DNA from: Mantamonas sphyraenae
Taxonomy: Eukaryota > CRuMs > Mantamonadidae
Assembly: GCA_026936335.1 (NCBI GenBank)
Contig: JAPMXV010000022.1
Span: forward strand, 124,001 to 188,000
DNA: 64,000 nucleotides
Reading direction: 5' to 3'
The notes beneath the pieces were generated by a model that was given only the letters and a program-made list of their open reading frames with translations, was not told the DNA's origin and did no database searches. Below are positions 27,601 to 37,042 of the stretch, piece by piece; position 1 is the first letter of the stretch, and each line of letters begins with the position of its first letter. The translations under genes and the position numbers were made by a program.

Positions 27601-30600
27601 GAGTCGGAAATGCGCCTTGCGCAGGAGGCGATCGTGCGCAAGGAGAAGCAGGCGAGCAGTCTGGCAGAGCGTGTGAGCGAGCTGCAGGCGAAGCTGAATG
27701 GAGTGGAGGAGCGACTGCGCAGCAAGGAGGCCGAGTTGAACGCACGCATGAACGAAATGGCCAGCAACGAGGCGAGGGAGCAGATGGAGAGGCAGAACAT
27801 GCAACACGAGCTGGAGATGACGAGGCAAAAGATGGAAGCGGAACTGATGGCACGCAACACGGAAATGGAGCGGCTGCAGGGCGTTCTGCGTGACGCAGAG
27901 AGCAGGCACGACGACGAGGTACGTCGTGTGGAACGCGAACTGGAAACGTACAAGGTGGAGATGCGTGGCGAGCTGGATGCACGCGGCGCGGAGGTGCGGG
28001 AGCTGGAACAGCGGCTGGAGGAGGCGCAGGGCAGGGTGTTGGCCGAACGAGAGGCCAAGACCAGGGAACTGGCGGCACAGGCACGCGAGTATGAAGAGCG
28101 ACTGGAGGCCAAGGAGGCAGACGTGAGCCGTTTGCACGAACGGTTTGAAGAGGTGTCGCAGAGGCATGCGGGCGATTTGCAGAATGTGTCGCGGGAGGGC
28201 CAGACGCAGGTGAAGGAGTTGACGACGAAACTGATGGCGGTGCAATCGATGCACGACATCCAAAAGACAAAGCTGGAGGAGGCTGCGACGACGCTGGAGC
28301 AGCGGGAGGGACGCATTGCGACGCTGGAGCGTCTGTTGAAGGAGGGCGAAGACCAAGCACGCAGCCTGGAGGCGAGCGTGAGTGTGGCCGAACGTGAAGG
28401 AGCGTCAGAGAAGAACAGGCTGGAGGAGGAACTGAAGCGGGTGCGTGTGGCGCACGAGCGACAGGTGAATGGCCTGGAGGGGACGCTGCGCGAGCGTGGA
28501 GTACGCATCCGCGAGCTGGAGGACCAGGTGAAGGCGTTGCAAAAGGCAGGCGTGCTGGAGAAGCAGGAGGCAGCGGCCGAAGTGTCGCGTGCAGAGGAGG
28601 CAGCACGCATTGTGGGGGAGGAGCTGGCACGCGTGCAGAGGCGTCTGGAAGAGGTGCAAGCCAAGGCCGAGGCGGAACATGCCAAGATGCGCGAGGAGAA
28701 CGAGCGTGCGGCAAGCGAAGCAGCGGATGCGGTGCGCATGAAGAACCTGGAAATTGAGAATGTGAAGCGGATGCTGGAGGAGAGCGAGAAGCAAAGTGCG
28801 CGTGCGGTGCAGGCGGCAGAGATGAACGAGGAGGCGAGCAAGGCGCAGGTGGAACACCTGAAGGCACAGGTGCGCGAGTTGCGCATGAGTGCAAACGAGC
28901 AGGCGGAGCAGATGGAGGTGGAGTTGAACGAAACGATGCGTGTGTTTGAGGCGTCGCAGGGCATGTTCAACGAACAGTTGAGCGAAGCCAACGCACGCTC
29001 GCGCTACCTGGAAGAGGAAAACGCAGGGCTGCGTGGAGAGATGGCGCGTGGAGAGGCCGAGCTGCGTGCAGAGCTGCGCGAAACGCGTGCTCGTCTGGAC
29101 AGCGAGTTGGCAGAGAAGAACGAGGCGCTGGCGAGTGTCAAGAGTGAGCTGGCGGAGGTGCGCTTCGAGTTGCGTGGCACGCAGAAGGAGCACGCCATGG
29201 CGGTGGCTCACATGGAACGCGAATGGGAGAACAAGCTGCGTGCAGCCACAATGGAACGCGATCAGGCGCGGCATGAGGCGGCGGAGGCGGCAACACGCAA
29301 CGAGGCACTGCTGCAGGACACAAAGAGCAGCCACAGCAACGAGGTGGAAGAGTTGACGGCGGCCCTGCTTGCGGCAGAGGGGGAGAAGAGGCGAGCCGAG
29401 GCCGAGGTGGAACGATTGCGCAAGGAACGCAAAGCGGCAGCGGCGGCAGAGGCAGCAGGCGCGGAGGAGAATGCCAAACAGGTAGAAGTGGCACAGGAGG
29501 GTGCTCGCGAGAGACATGCGCTTGAAGAGGCGGTAAAACGAGCGCAGCGTGAAACAGAGATGGAACGGGAGAGGAAGGAGGATGCAGAGGCGGCCATGCG
29601 TGAGGCACAGGGCAAAGCAGAGGCGGCGGTGGCACAGGTGCGTGAGCTGGAACGTGCGGTGCACGAGGCGCAAACACAGCTGAAGATTGCGGAGCAGAGC
29701 AATGCGCACGAGTTGGAACGGGTGCGTGGACAGGCGGAGATGGAGCGAAAGACGTTGGAGATGGAAATGGCGCAGGTGCGTCACCAGCTGGACGAGGAAA
29801 AGAGGCGACGGGAGGCAGATGCGGTGAGTGCAGGCGAACGGCTGGAGGCTGCCAGGGCGGAGATGGGCAAGCAGCTGGGGGCGAAACAGACAGACGTGGA
29901 ACGTCTGGAAGCGAAGCTGGAGCGGGTGGCAGAGAAGCACAGGCAGGAACTGGGCAGGAGGGAGACGAGCATGGAGAGCGAGCGGTTGAGTCTGAAGGAG
30001 CAGGTGCGCGAGAAGGAGACGGAAATCCGAGAGCTGCTGGCACGCATTGCGTCCATGGAAGAGGCGCGCGTGCGTGTGGCGGATGAACGAACAACGAAGG
30101 AGGGCGAATTGCGTCGTGAGTGTGAGGCCAAGGTGCGTGAGGCGTCGCTGGAGCTGGAGCAGGGGATGAATCAGTTGCGTGAGGCAAGACGTGCGGCGGA
30201 GGAGACGCGAGAGAGGGCGCGTGTGAGCGAAGAGCGTGCAGACACGCTGGCAGAGAAGCTTGCGGCGAGGACGGTGGAGTTGGAAGAGGCACGCAAGGCG
30301 GTGGAGACGACGCGTGGGGACGCACGTGTGGCAGCGCTTGCGGCAGAACAGGTGCAGAAGAACATGGCACGCGAACACGCGGGCGAGGTGGAACGTCTGC
30401 AGATGGCGGTGACGCAACACAAGGCGACCATCGAGTCGTTGGAACGACAGGTGGGCAAACAGGTGGAGGAGAGGCAGCGTGAGGTGGGCGAGCTGCGCAA
30501 GTCCATGGAGACAAGCGAGGAGCGACACGCGCGTGTGGTTGCGGAAATGAGCCGTGCCAGCAGCGAGGTGGAAGCCAAACGCGACGCGGAGCTGCAAAAG

Positions 30601-32727
30601 TTCCTGGAGGAGAGTCGTGAGCGTGGGGAGGCGGCGACGCGGGAGACGGTGGCGTTGCGCGAGGCGATGGGACGTGTGGAGAGCGAAGCAAAGGAGCACG
30701 TGCGTGAGGCGGAACGTGCGGCGGAGGAGTGGAAGGCAGAGGTGGCACGCGTGCGAGAGGAGGCGGAAGGGATTGTGGCCGAGTGGCAAACGCGCATGGA
30801 GGCAGAGCGTGTGACGATGGAGGGAGACAAGAGGGAGGCTGTGGAGAGGGCGATGCGGGAGGTGGAAATGATGCGGATGGAGTTTGAGAGCGAACTGGGC
30901 ATGCGCAACAACGAGATTGGGCAGTTGAAGGAGCGCATCAAGGTGGAAGAGCATCGTGCGAGCAGCGAGATGCGACACGCACGTGAAGAGACACGCAAGT
31001 TGCAGGAGAGCAACCTGGGTCTGAAGAAGCGTGTGGGCGAGCTGGAACGCAGCGTGGGCGAACTGAGCAGCAGGTTGGAACAGAGGCGCAAGGAGCACGA
31101 GCGCCTGCAAGCGGAAATGGAGGCTCGCAAGCAGGCGGCGCTGGAAACGAAGCAGAAAGAGGTGGAGAGCGCACAATCGCAGGTGGCGATGCTGAAGATG
31201 CAACTGTCGCAGGATCTGGAGACAGAGAGGCGACGCAGCGTGGACCAGGTGCGACAGGCGCAGCGTGCGGCTGAGCTGGAGGTGGGTGCCAAGGAGAAGA
31301 AGGTGGCGGAGTTGGAGGAGGAGCTGAGCAAGGTGGTGGAGGCACACGAGGAGGCACTGCGTGTGGCGGCGGAGGAACGCGCAGAACTGTTGCGACAGAA
31401 GCAGGGCGAGGTGGCAGAGTTGGAGGCAAAGGTGGAAGACAAGGAACGATGGGTGGAAGAGGAGCGGGTCAAGATGGAGCGCAACGTGGCCAAGGTACGC
31501 AAGGAGTGGAAGGCAGAAGTGGAGGCCAAGGAGGCGGAGATTGTACGTGTGCACGAGGAGATGGAACAGTTGGAGACGATGCACAAGGCGGCGAGTGACA
31601 AGATGCGACGTGCACATGGCGAGGAAATCGAACGGCTGAAGGCCATGCTTGGGGAGCGGGAGGAGCAGCTGAAGGCACTCGGGGCGCAGATGACGGCCAA
31701 CGAGCAGGAGAGGCGTGCGGAAGAGGAACGCATGCGACGGACACACGACGAGGCATTGGCCACATTGCGTGGGGAGCTGGAGGAGAAGCGTGAGACGGCG
31801 GTGGCGGCGGTAAAGAGGGAGATGGGAGCAGCGGCGACGGCGTTGCGACGGCAATTGGAGAGTGCGCGTGCGAGCGAGGAACGCAGCCAGCGTGAGGTGG
31901 AGGAGGTGAAGCGGGAGATGGCGTACGAGAGGGAACGATCGCGGGATGTGAAGGAGGAAGTGGAGCGTGTGCGACGCGAGTGGAGGGAGGAAGTGGAGCG
32001 AGTGCGGGGAGAGTGGCGTGCCGAAACGGAACGGCTGCGAGAGACGGTGGAAAAGAAGGAGCAGGCGTTGCGACGAGCAGAGGAGGAGGCGATGCAAGAG
32101 AACCATGCACACGTGATGGCAATGGCAACGGCGCAGAGGGAGAGCGAAGAGAGGGTGCACGCGGCCAAGCAGGAGACAGTGGATGTGCAGAGGGAACTGG
32201 GAGAGGTGCGTAGCAAGAGCGAGGTGCGTGTGGCGCAGCTGGAGAAGCAGGTGCGCAGCTTGCAGGATCAGCTGGACGGAGTGCGACGCAGCAAGGAGCA
32301 GGAAGTGACACGTATGCGTGAGGCGATGCAGCAGGCAGAGGTGGCAAGTGCACAGAAGCTGCAGATGGTGCGTGGGCAGCATGCAGAGGAGAAGAAGGCT
32401 CTGGAGGCAGGGGTTGCGGAGAAGGAGAGGCAGATGCGTGCGGTGGAGAAGGAGATGGAAGTGGAGGTGGCACGGCAGAAGGAACAGGTGCGTGCGATGA
32501 AGAGGGAGGTGGAGACCGCACAGAGGCAGGTGAGCCAGAGTGCACGGGAGGCACAGGAAGCCAATAGCATGGTGCGTACGGTGCGCAAGCAGCTGGAGGC
32601 AAAGGAGAAGGAGTACAACAAGCTGCAGGGACAGATGGAGGCAACAAGCGCCCAACTCAAGGAGATGGAGGCCAAGCATGCGGCCTGCGTGGAGAGAGAA
32701 GAAGCGTGTGGAGACCGAGTTGCGTGA
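9638..32727 (+). CDS. Giant coiled-coil protein 2 (about 7,580 residues, broken by frameshifts)
   Basis: The proposed start is the ATG at 9638, which opens a Ser/Thr/Pro-rich N-terminus with several SP/TP sites. Exons are 9638-9913, 10004-10498, 10643-10939 and 11054 onward; all introns are GT-AG and phase 0. The introns at 9914-10003 (90 nt) and 10499-10642 (144 nt) are multiples of three and contain no stop. From about 10,270 the protein is almost pure coiled coil, interrupted by Ser/Gly hinges near 17,095-17,160 and 19,485-19,640. The frame shifts at about 24,301-24,313 and again at about 32,690, each inside a dinucleotide run. The first shifted frame ends at 32,727, the second would end at 32,770. 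Composition matches the upstream unit, which suggests one super-gene or a tandem relative. Function is unknown; a scaffold or fibre role is inference. Confidence 0.82.
24298..24316 (+). other. Frameshift in giant coiled-coil gene 2
   Basis: Upstream coiled-coil reading uses frame 2 and runs into non-coiled Arg/Trp-rich residues before a stop at 24358. Equally good coiled coil resumes in frame 1 from about 24,302. A CGCGCGG run lies at the switch, so a 2-nt gain (or 1-nt loss) explains it. No GT-AG pair of plausible intron size fits. Confidence 0.75.
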
Positions 32728-32770
32728 GGTGCGAGCACGACTGGATGGGTTGCAAGGCGGCAGCGGATGA
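32686..32770 (+). other. Second frameshift and likely true C-terminus of giant gene 2
   Basis: Frame 1 stops at 32727 after a short non-heptad tail. In frame 2 the same DNA continues Glu/Arg/Leu-rich coiled coil and then a Gly/Ser tail to a TGA at 32768-32770. The change falls in a GAGAGAGAAGAAG purine run and fits a 2-nt loss. The intended C-terminus is therefore probably at 32770. Confidence 0.55.
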
Positions 32771-32820
32771 TGAGTGAGTGAGGGAGGGAGGAGAGGGAGG
32801 GATTGTGAATCGGACAAGCT

Positions 32821-34440
32821 CTACGTGGATTGCTTCTTCAGCCACTTGTCGTGGGCCTTTTGGTGGGCCTTGAGCAGCTTGGTGAGCTTCTTGAGACGGC
32901 TCTTTGTGAGTTCGTTGCCGTCTGCGTCGTGGGTGGGGAAGCCCGAGTCGTCAAAGGCGGAAAACTCGGGGTCGTCGCGGAAGAGCTGGTCGGGTGGAAT
33001 GGCGGCTTTGGCATCCTTCTCGGCCTGGGCAGCGTCTGCGGCAGCCTTGCGTTCGGCCTTGATGCGTTCGGCCTCCTGGGCTTGTGCTTGCTCGGCGGCA
33101 AGCTGTTCCTGGATGGCCTTCTTGTCCATGATCTTCCACTGGGTGGCGCCGTCTCGATCCTCAAAGATGACGCCTGTGGGCGGGAGCTGGTTGTCGCGCA
33201 CGTCGTCGCAGAGCTGGAGCAGTTGCTGGGTCAGACTGCTGCTCTCGGCGGCAAGGGCAAGGTTGCGGACCTGTGTGCGGAAGGAGGAAAACACATCGAG
33301 GACGGGCTCCATGGCGCTGCTGTCTGCGTCGCCCTCTGCGGCGGCAAAGCCCATGAGGTCGCGGCCGTTGAGGCCAAACACGTCAAAGAGGCGCGCAATG
33401 TACTTGGCAATGGAGGCCAGGAGCTGTGCGCGCACAGGGTGTGCTGCCTCCTCCACGTCGCGCAGGTACAGGTTGACATCCTTGATGAGCTGCTGAAGGG
33501 CAAGCATGGCGGTGGGCGTGTCGATGTTGTCCAGCAGGGCCGCGTGGACGTCGGCCTTGGCCTGAGCAAACTTTGCCTGAAGGGTGTGCTCGTGGCTGCC
33601 CCACTTCTCCGGACCTCCCTGTGTGCCCTTGCTGCTCTGTGCGTACCTTCGCATTTCCACGCTGACATTGGCGAAAAAGTCGACAAAGGCCTTTTCCACG
33701 GCCTGGGCCGTGTTGAGGCTGTCGGTGCTGTACTGCATCTGTGCGCCGTAGCGGTGCTGGAGAAAGAGGATGCGGATCTGGCGTGCGGTGTAGGTGTCCA
33801 GCACCTCACGGATGGTAATGAAGTTCTTGAGACTCTTGCTCATCTTGCGGCCGTGGATGTGCAGGTGACCCGAGTGGAGGAAGTAGTTGATCCACTGCTG
33901 GTGGCCGTAGTATGCCTCGGCCTGGGCCAACTCGTTGTCGTGGTGGGGAAAGGTCAGGTCCACGCCGCCGCTGTGGATGTCGATAGTCTTGCCCAGGATG
34001 GCAGAGGCCATGACGGAGCACTCGATGTGCCAGCCGGGCCTTCCGTTGCCCCATGGCGACGTCCAGAAGGGTTCTCCCTCTTTGCTGGCCTTCCACAGAG
34101 CAAAGTCGCTGGCGTGCTTCTTGTCGTCGGCGGTGGTGCCCAGCTTGCCCTCGCCTTCGGCCAGGAGCTCGGAGTTGCCCCATGCACCGGGGACCAATTT
34201 CGGATAATTGTGCACTTCGGCGAACGCGTGCGTGTCAAAGTACACACTGTTGTTGCTCTCGTATGCAAATCCATTGGCAATGATCTGTTCGATGTAGGCG
34301 ACAATTTCGGGGACGTATTCGCTGACACGTGTGACGGTGTCGGGTCGTTCGATGCCCAGGGCGTCGAGGTCCTCAAAGAACTCGTTCTCAAAGCGGCGGC
34401 TGATGTCCGTGAAGGGCACATTCTGCTCGTTGGACGCAAT

Positions 34441-34476
<36 letters not shown>

Positions 34477-34794
34477 CAGGTGGATGTCGTAGCGGAAGTA
34501 ATCGCGCAGGATGCGTCGCAGGATGTCGAAACTCAGGTAGGTGCGTGCGTGGCCCAGGTGTGCGTGCGAATAGACGGTGGGACCGCAGGTGTACCACGTC
34601 AGCGTGTTGGGTGCCCCATCCACCGCAGAGGCAGTGATGAAAGGCACCTGAGAGTTGGTGAGGGAGTTGTGCAGCTGCAACGGCACGAATTGCTCCCCTT
34701 CCGGCTGGTCCCACGGCGGCCTGCTTGTCGTGTCATCGTCCAGCGACGTCACCAACGATTGGTCTTTCACTTGCTGAGGTTCCGTGGTGGTCAT
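32821..34794 (-). CDS. CARS1: Cysteinyl-tRNA synthetase
   Basis: This class Ia aminoacyl-tRNA synthetase attaches cysteine to tRNA-Cys using ATP. One exon gives 657 residues from the ATG at 34794, which opens MTTTEP. An in-frame ATG at 34842 would add 16 residues but starts in low-value sequence. Visible hallmarks are the zinc-ligand cysteine in CGPTVY (about residue 70), the HIGH-type signature HLGH (about 79-82), ITDVDDK, the HIEC and HHDNELAQ zinc/active-site segments, and KMSKS near residue 315. The C-terminus is Lys/Ala/Glu-rich, as in eukaryotic cytosolic forms. No organelle-targeting signal is obvious. Its 3' end converges on giant gene 2 with about 50 bp between. Confidence 0.96.
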
Positions 34795-34880
34795 TCCTTT
34801 TCTGAAAGGGGGGAGGGTGTTGAGGTGGGCGACCCCGCGCAACTGGGGTTCCCTGTGTTTGCATGTCGAGAGAGGGTGTG

Positions 34881-34909
34881 GTGTGTGTGTGTGTGTGTGT
34901 GTGTGTGTG
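34881..34909. repeat. (GT)n microsatellite
   Basis: Uninterrupted GT dinucleotides occupy the gap between the MED7 stop and the cysteinyl-tRNA synthetase start, so on the transcribed strand this is a (CA)n tract just upstream of that gene. Confidence 0.95.
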
Positions 34910-34956
34910 CAAGGGACGAAAGCAATGGGGAAGTGGGAGGAGGGAGAGGAGGGAGT

Positions 34957-36016
34957 TTAGGAGGTTTGTTCGAGCAGGTCGACAACCATCTGCTCCAGTT
35001 GCTTGCTGGCAAAGTATTCCATGCGTGCCTGCTGAAGCTCATCCTCAGAGCTGGGCTGTGTGGTGTCTGCGGACGGGCTGTTTGATTCCGTAGAGGAGGA
35101 GGAGGAGGAGGAGGTGGTGGTGGTGGTGTTTGCGTTGGTGGTTGGAGAAAGCGCGTCGAGATCCATGCCATCGTCCGAGGAGGTGGATGTGGTGGGTGTG
35201 ACGTGGTCAGCGTTGGATTGGAGGGTGATGGAGGATGCGTGTTGCAGGCTTGTGTGAAGTTGGTCCTTGACGGAGGCAACGGTGGTCATGAGTTCTTGGG
35301 TGGTGTCTAGGTGGCGCTGGATCTGTGTCTGCAGCATCTCCTTGACCTCGTGGAAGGCCTGGCGGCGGCGGAAGGCGTTGAGGAGGTGGTTCATGTTGAA
35401 GAGGAGAAACTGAACCGCTTGGAGGCGTTCGTCGGCCTTTTCCGGATGATCCACCAGCACCTGGAGCAGCTCCACAAAGTTGAACATGGCACTGTGGCTG
35501 AGCTTGCGTAGTTTCACAATGGCTTCTTGCACGTCGTCACTTTCCAACTCGTACAGCTGGATCATACCTGCGTCGTCTAGCGAGATCTGCTCCTCCTTCA
35601 GCTGAGAGGTGTGTGCGTGTGTGTGTGTGTGTGCAGGGCAGGGATTGTAAGAGGCAATGCATGAAGAAGAAGTGGATGGTGGGGCACAATTGGGGGGAGG
35701 AAGGGGCTGTGCGTGGTAAGGGTTGCTTCCATACCTTGTGAGGCACCTGAAAGGCGGTCCAGCCTGCGTCGTCGTCTGGCAGTGGCGGCGGCGACGGCGC
35801 CCTGTACACGACATGACGTCCCTGCTCGTCAATGACGGGGATTTCCTGCTCTGTCGATGTGTCTTCTTCGTGTGTGCGTGTGTCCTGCTGCTCATCCTCG
35901 GCATACAGCGACGAGGAGCGTGCATGAGTGGCTTCGGCCTCCACAAACGCCTCAGGATCCACGTTCTTGTCCCCATACAGCTCAAAGTAGACCGGAGGCG
36001 CTGGAAATGTGTTCAT
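34957..36016 (-). CDS. MED7: Mediator complex subunit 7
   Basis: MED7 is a hinge subunit of the Mediator middle module, which links activators to RNA polymerase II. Exon 1 is 36016-35735 and begins MNTFPAPPVYFELYG, matching the conserved Pro-rich start of MED7 (FP.PP.YY.L). A 133-nt intron (35734-35602, GTATGG...CTCTCAG, phase 0, CA-rich before the acceptor) precedes exon 2, 35601-34957. The product is 308 residues. Exon 2 carries the helical core: an LxKLxxSxxxNFxELLxxL segment, then a helix containing NMNHLLNAFRRRQAFHEV, which corresponds to the family's LINExRPHQARE helix. The C-terminus is a Ser/Thr-rich insert followed by a short acidic helix. The gene lies in tandem with ABITRAM upstream and cysteinyl-tRNA synthetase downstream. 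Confidence 0.88.
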
Positions 36017-36240
36017 GGCGGGACGAAGTGTGTGGATGAGAAGTGGGATGGGAGAGGGAGGAGAAGGTGGGATGGGGTTGGAGTGTGGGTTTGAGTGGGT
36101 GTTGCAACGGGGTGGGGATTCACCAAGCACACACATGGTGGTGCAAATGGGCGATTCAACGGTAATGTGGAGGTTGGGAGGTGGGGTGGGGTGGGTTGGT
36201 GGTGGAGCAAAGCAGGAGGTCGGGGCAAGGCGTGTGCATC

Positions 36241-36984
36241 CTACGTGGTTTCCAAATCCATGCTGTCGGTGACAGCCCCAGTCTGCTGCTCTTCATCGTG
36301 GTGTTGTTGGTCGAGGATCTGCTGCTGGTACTCCTCGTATGTGTACATGGTGTATCCTTTGATGTCCTTGACGGACTGTGCGTTCTTGGGCCCGCGGGGA
36401 CGGAGGATGGCAACGAATCCGGTCTGCTGCGGGTCCACAACGAGACTCTGACGCAACTGGTGCCAGTCGTCGCCCGGGTGAAGGTGACCCAAGGCTTGGA
36501 CGCCCGTGAGACGCCAATTGAACTCCAGGATATTTGCAGAGAGGCAGGCGTAGATGTCGTGGGTGTCCCCTTGCTCCGTTTGCACTGTACACAACACGGT
36601 GTTGCTCTGACACGACGGGCTTCCGTGTTTGTTCTTGCCCGTGTTCTTGAACGACGCACCGTCCTTGTTGGATTTGGAAAAGTCCACGCTTGCGACGAGG
36701 GTGGTGAGCGATGATGGCTCCTCCTCCTCCTCCTCCTCCTGCTTGTCCTGACGCTGCTGACGTTGCTCCTCCTGATACGTCTCCACGAGTGGGTGTGTGT
36801 CTGCCAATCCCACCACCACGAGACCGTTGGTGTGTTCGTGCACGTACTGCCACGCGCCGTCCTTGTTGCGGCAATAGTACCGCGTGTAGTACCGTTCCAG
36901 TACGCTTGCCGGCTTGGCAGATGCGGTGGCATCCTCCTTGGTGGGTGTGGATGATGATGATGACGATGATGATGACGATGACAT
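36241..36984 (-). CDS. ABITRAM: ABITRAM/Simiate (FAM206) family protein
   Basis: The single exon encodes 247 residues. Family members are small nuclear/cytoplasmic proteins; the vertebrate protein has been linked to actin binding and transcription-related nuclear speckles. Matching landmarks run in order: VLERYYTRYY (family LVDRYFTRWY), a segment ending LADTHPL (family LAESHPV), a central beta-rich block ending in ANILEFN, and the C-terminal GFVAILRP followed by a YEEY motif. The protein starts with a poly-Ser run of eleven encoded by a degenerate (ATC)n tract. Between the first two blocks is an insert rich in Gln/Glu. The ATG at 36984 is chosen because upstream codons run into the promoter shared with the divergent LRR gene. 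The protein is longer than vertebrate members because of the insert and Ser run. Confidence 0.8.
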   Translation of the reverse strand: MSSSSSSSSSSSTPTKEDATASAKPASVLERYYTRYYCRNKDGAWQYVHEHTNGLVVVGLADTHPLVETYQEEQRQQRQDKQEEEEEEEPSSLTTLVASVDFSKSNKDGASFKNTGKNKHGSPSCQSNTVLCTVQTEQGDTHDIYACLSANILEFNWRLTGVQALGHLHPGDDWHQLRQSLVVDPQQTGFVAILRPRGPKNAQSVKDIKGYTMYTYEEYQQQILDQQHHDEEQQTGAVTDSMDLETT

Positions 36985-37042
36985 TGGTGGCAGGGTGGTG
37001 CGGCGAGCGCAGAGCGCGCAAACCAAACACAAGAACCACCCC
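36985..37042. promoter_or_regulatory. Shared divergent promoter region (ABITRAM / LRR coiled-coil gene)
   Basis: Only 58 bp separate the two outward-facing start codons, so both 5'UTRs and core promoters must be packed here or overlap the coding exons. No TATA box is visible. The position is inferred from the start codons only. Confidence 0.5.

Noticed and set aside
23665-28356. Very long minus-strand open frame (over 1,500 codons) opposite the giant coiled-coil gene, and similar ones elsewhere in 1-32.7 kb
   Set aside because: Glu/Gln/Leu-rich GAG/CAG/CTG codons read backwards give CTC/CTG/CAG with few stops. The translations are Leu/His/Arg-rich and family-less, so they are shadows.
32830-35085. 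Plus-strand frame of about 750 codons across the cysteinyl-tRNA synthetase gene
   Set aside because: It is antisense to a strongly conserved enzyme and has no domain.
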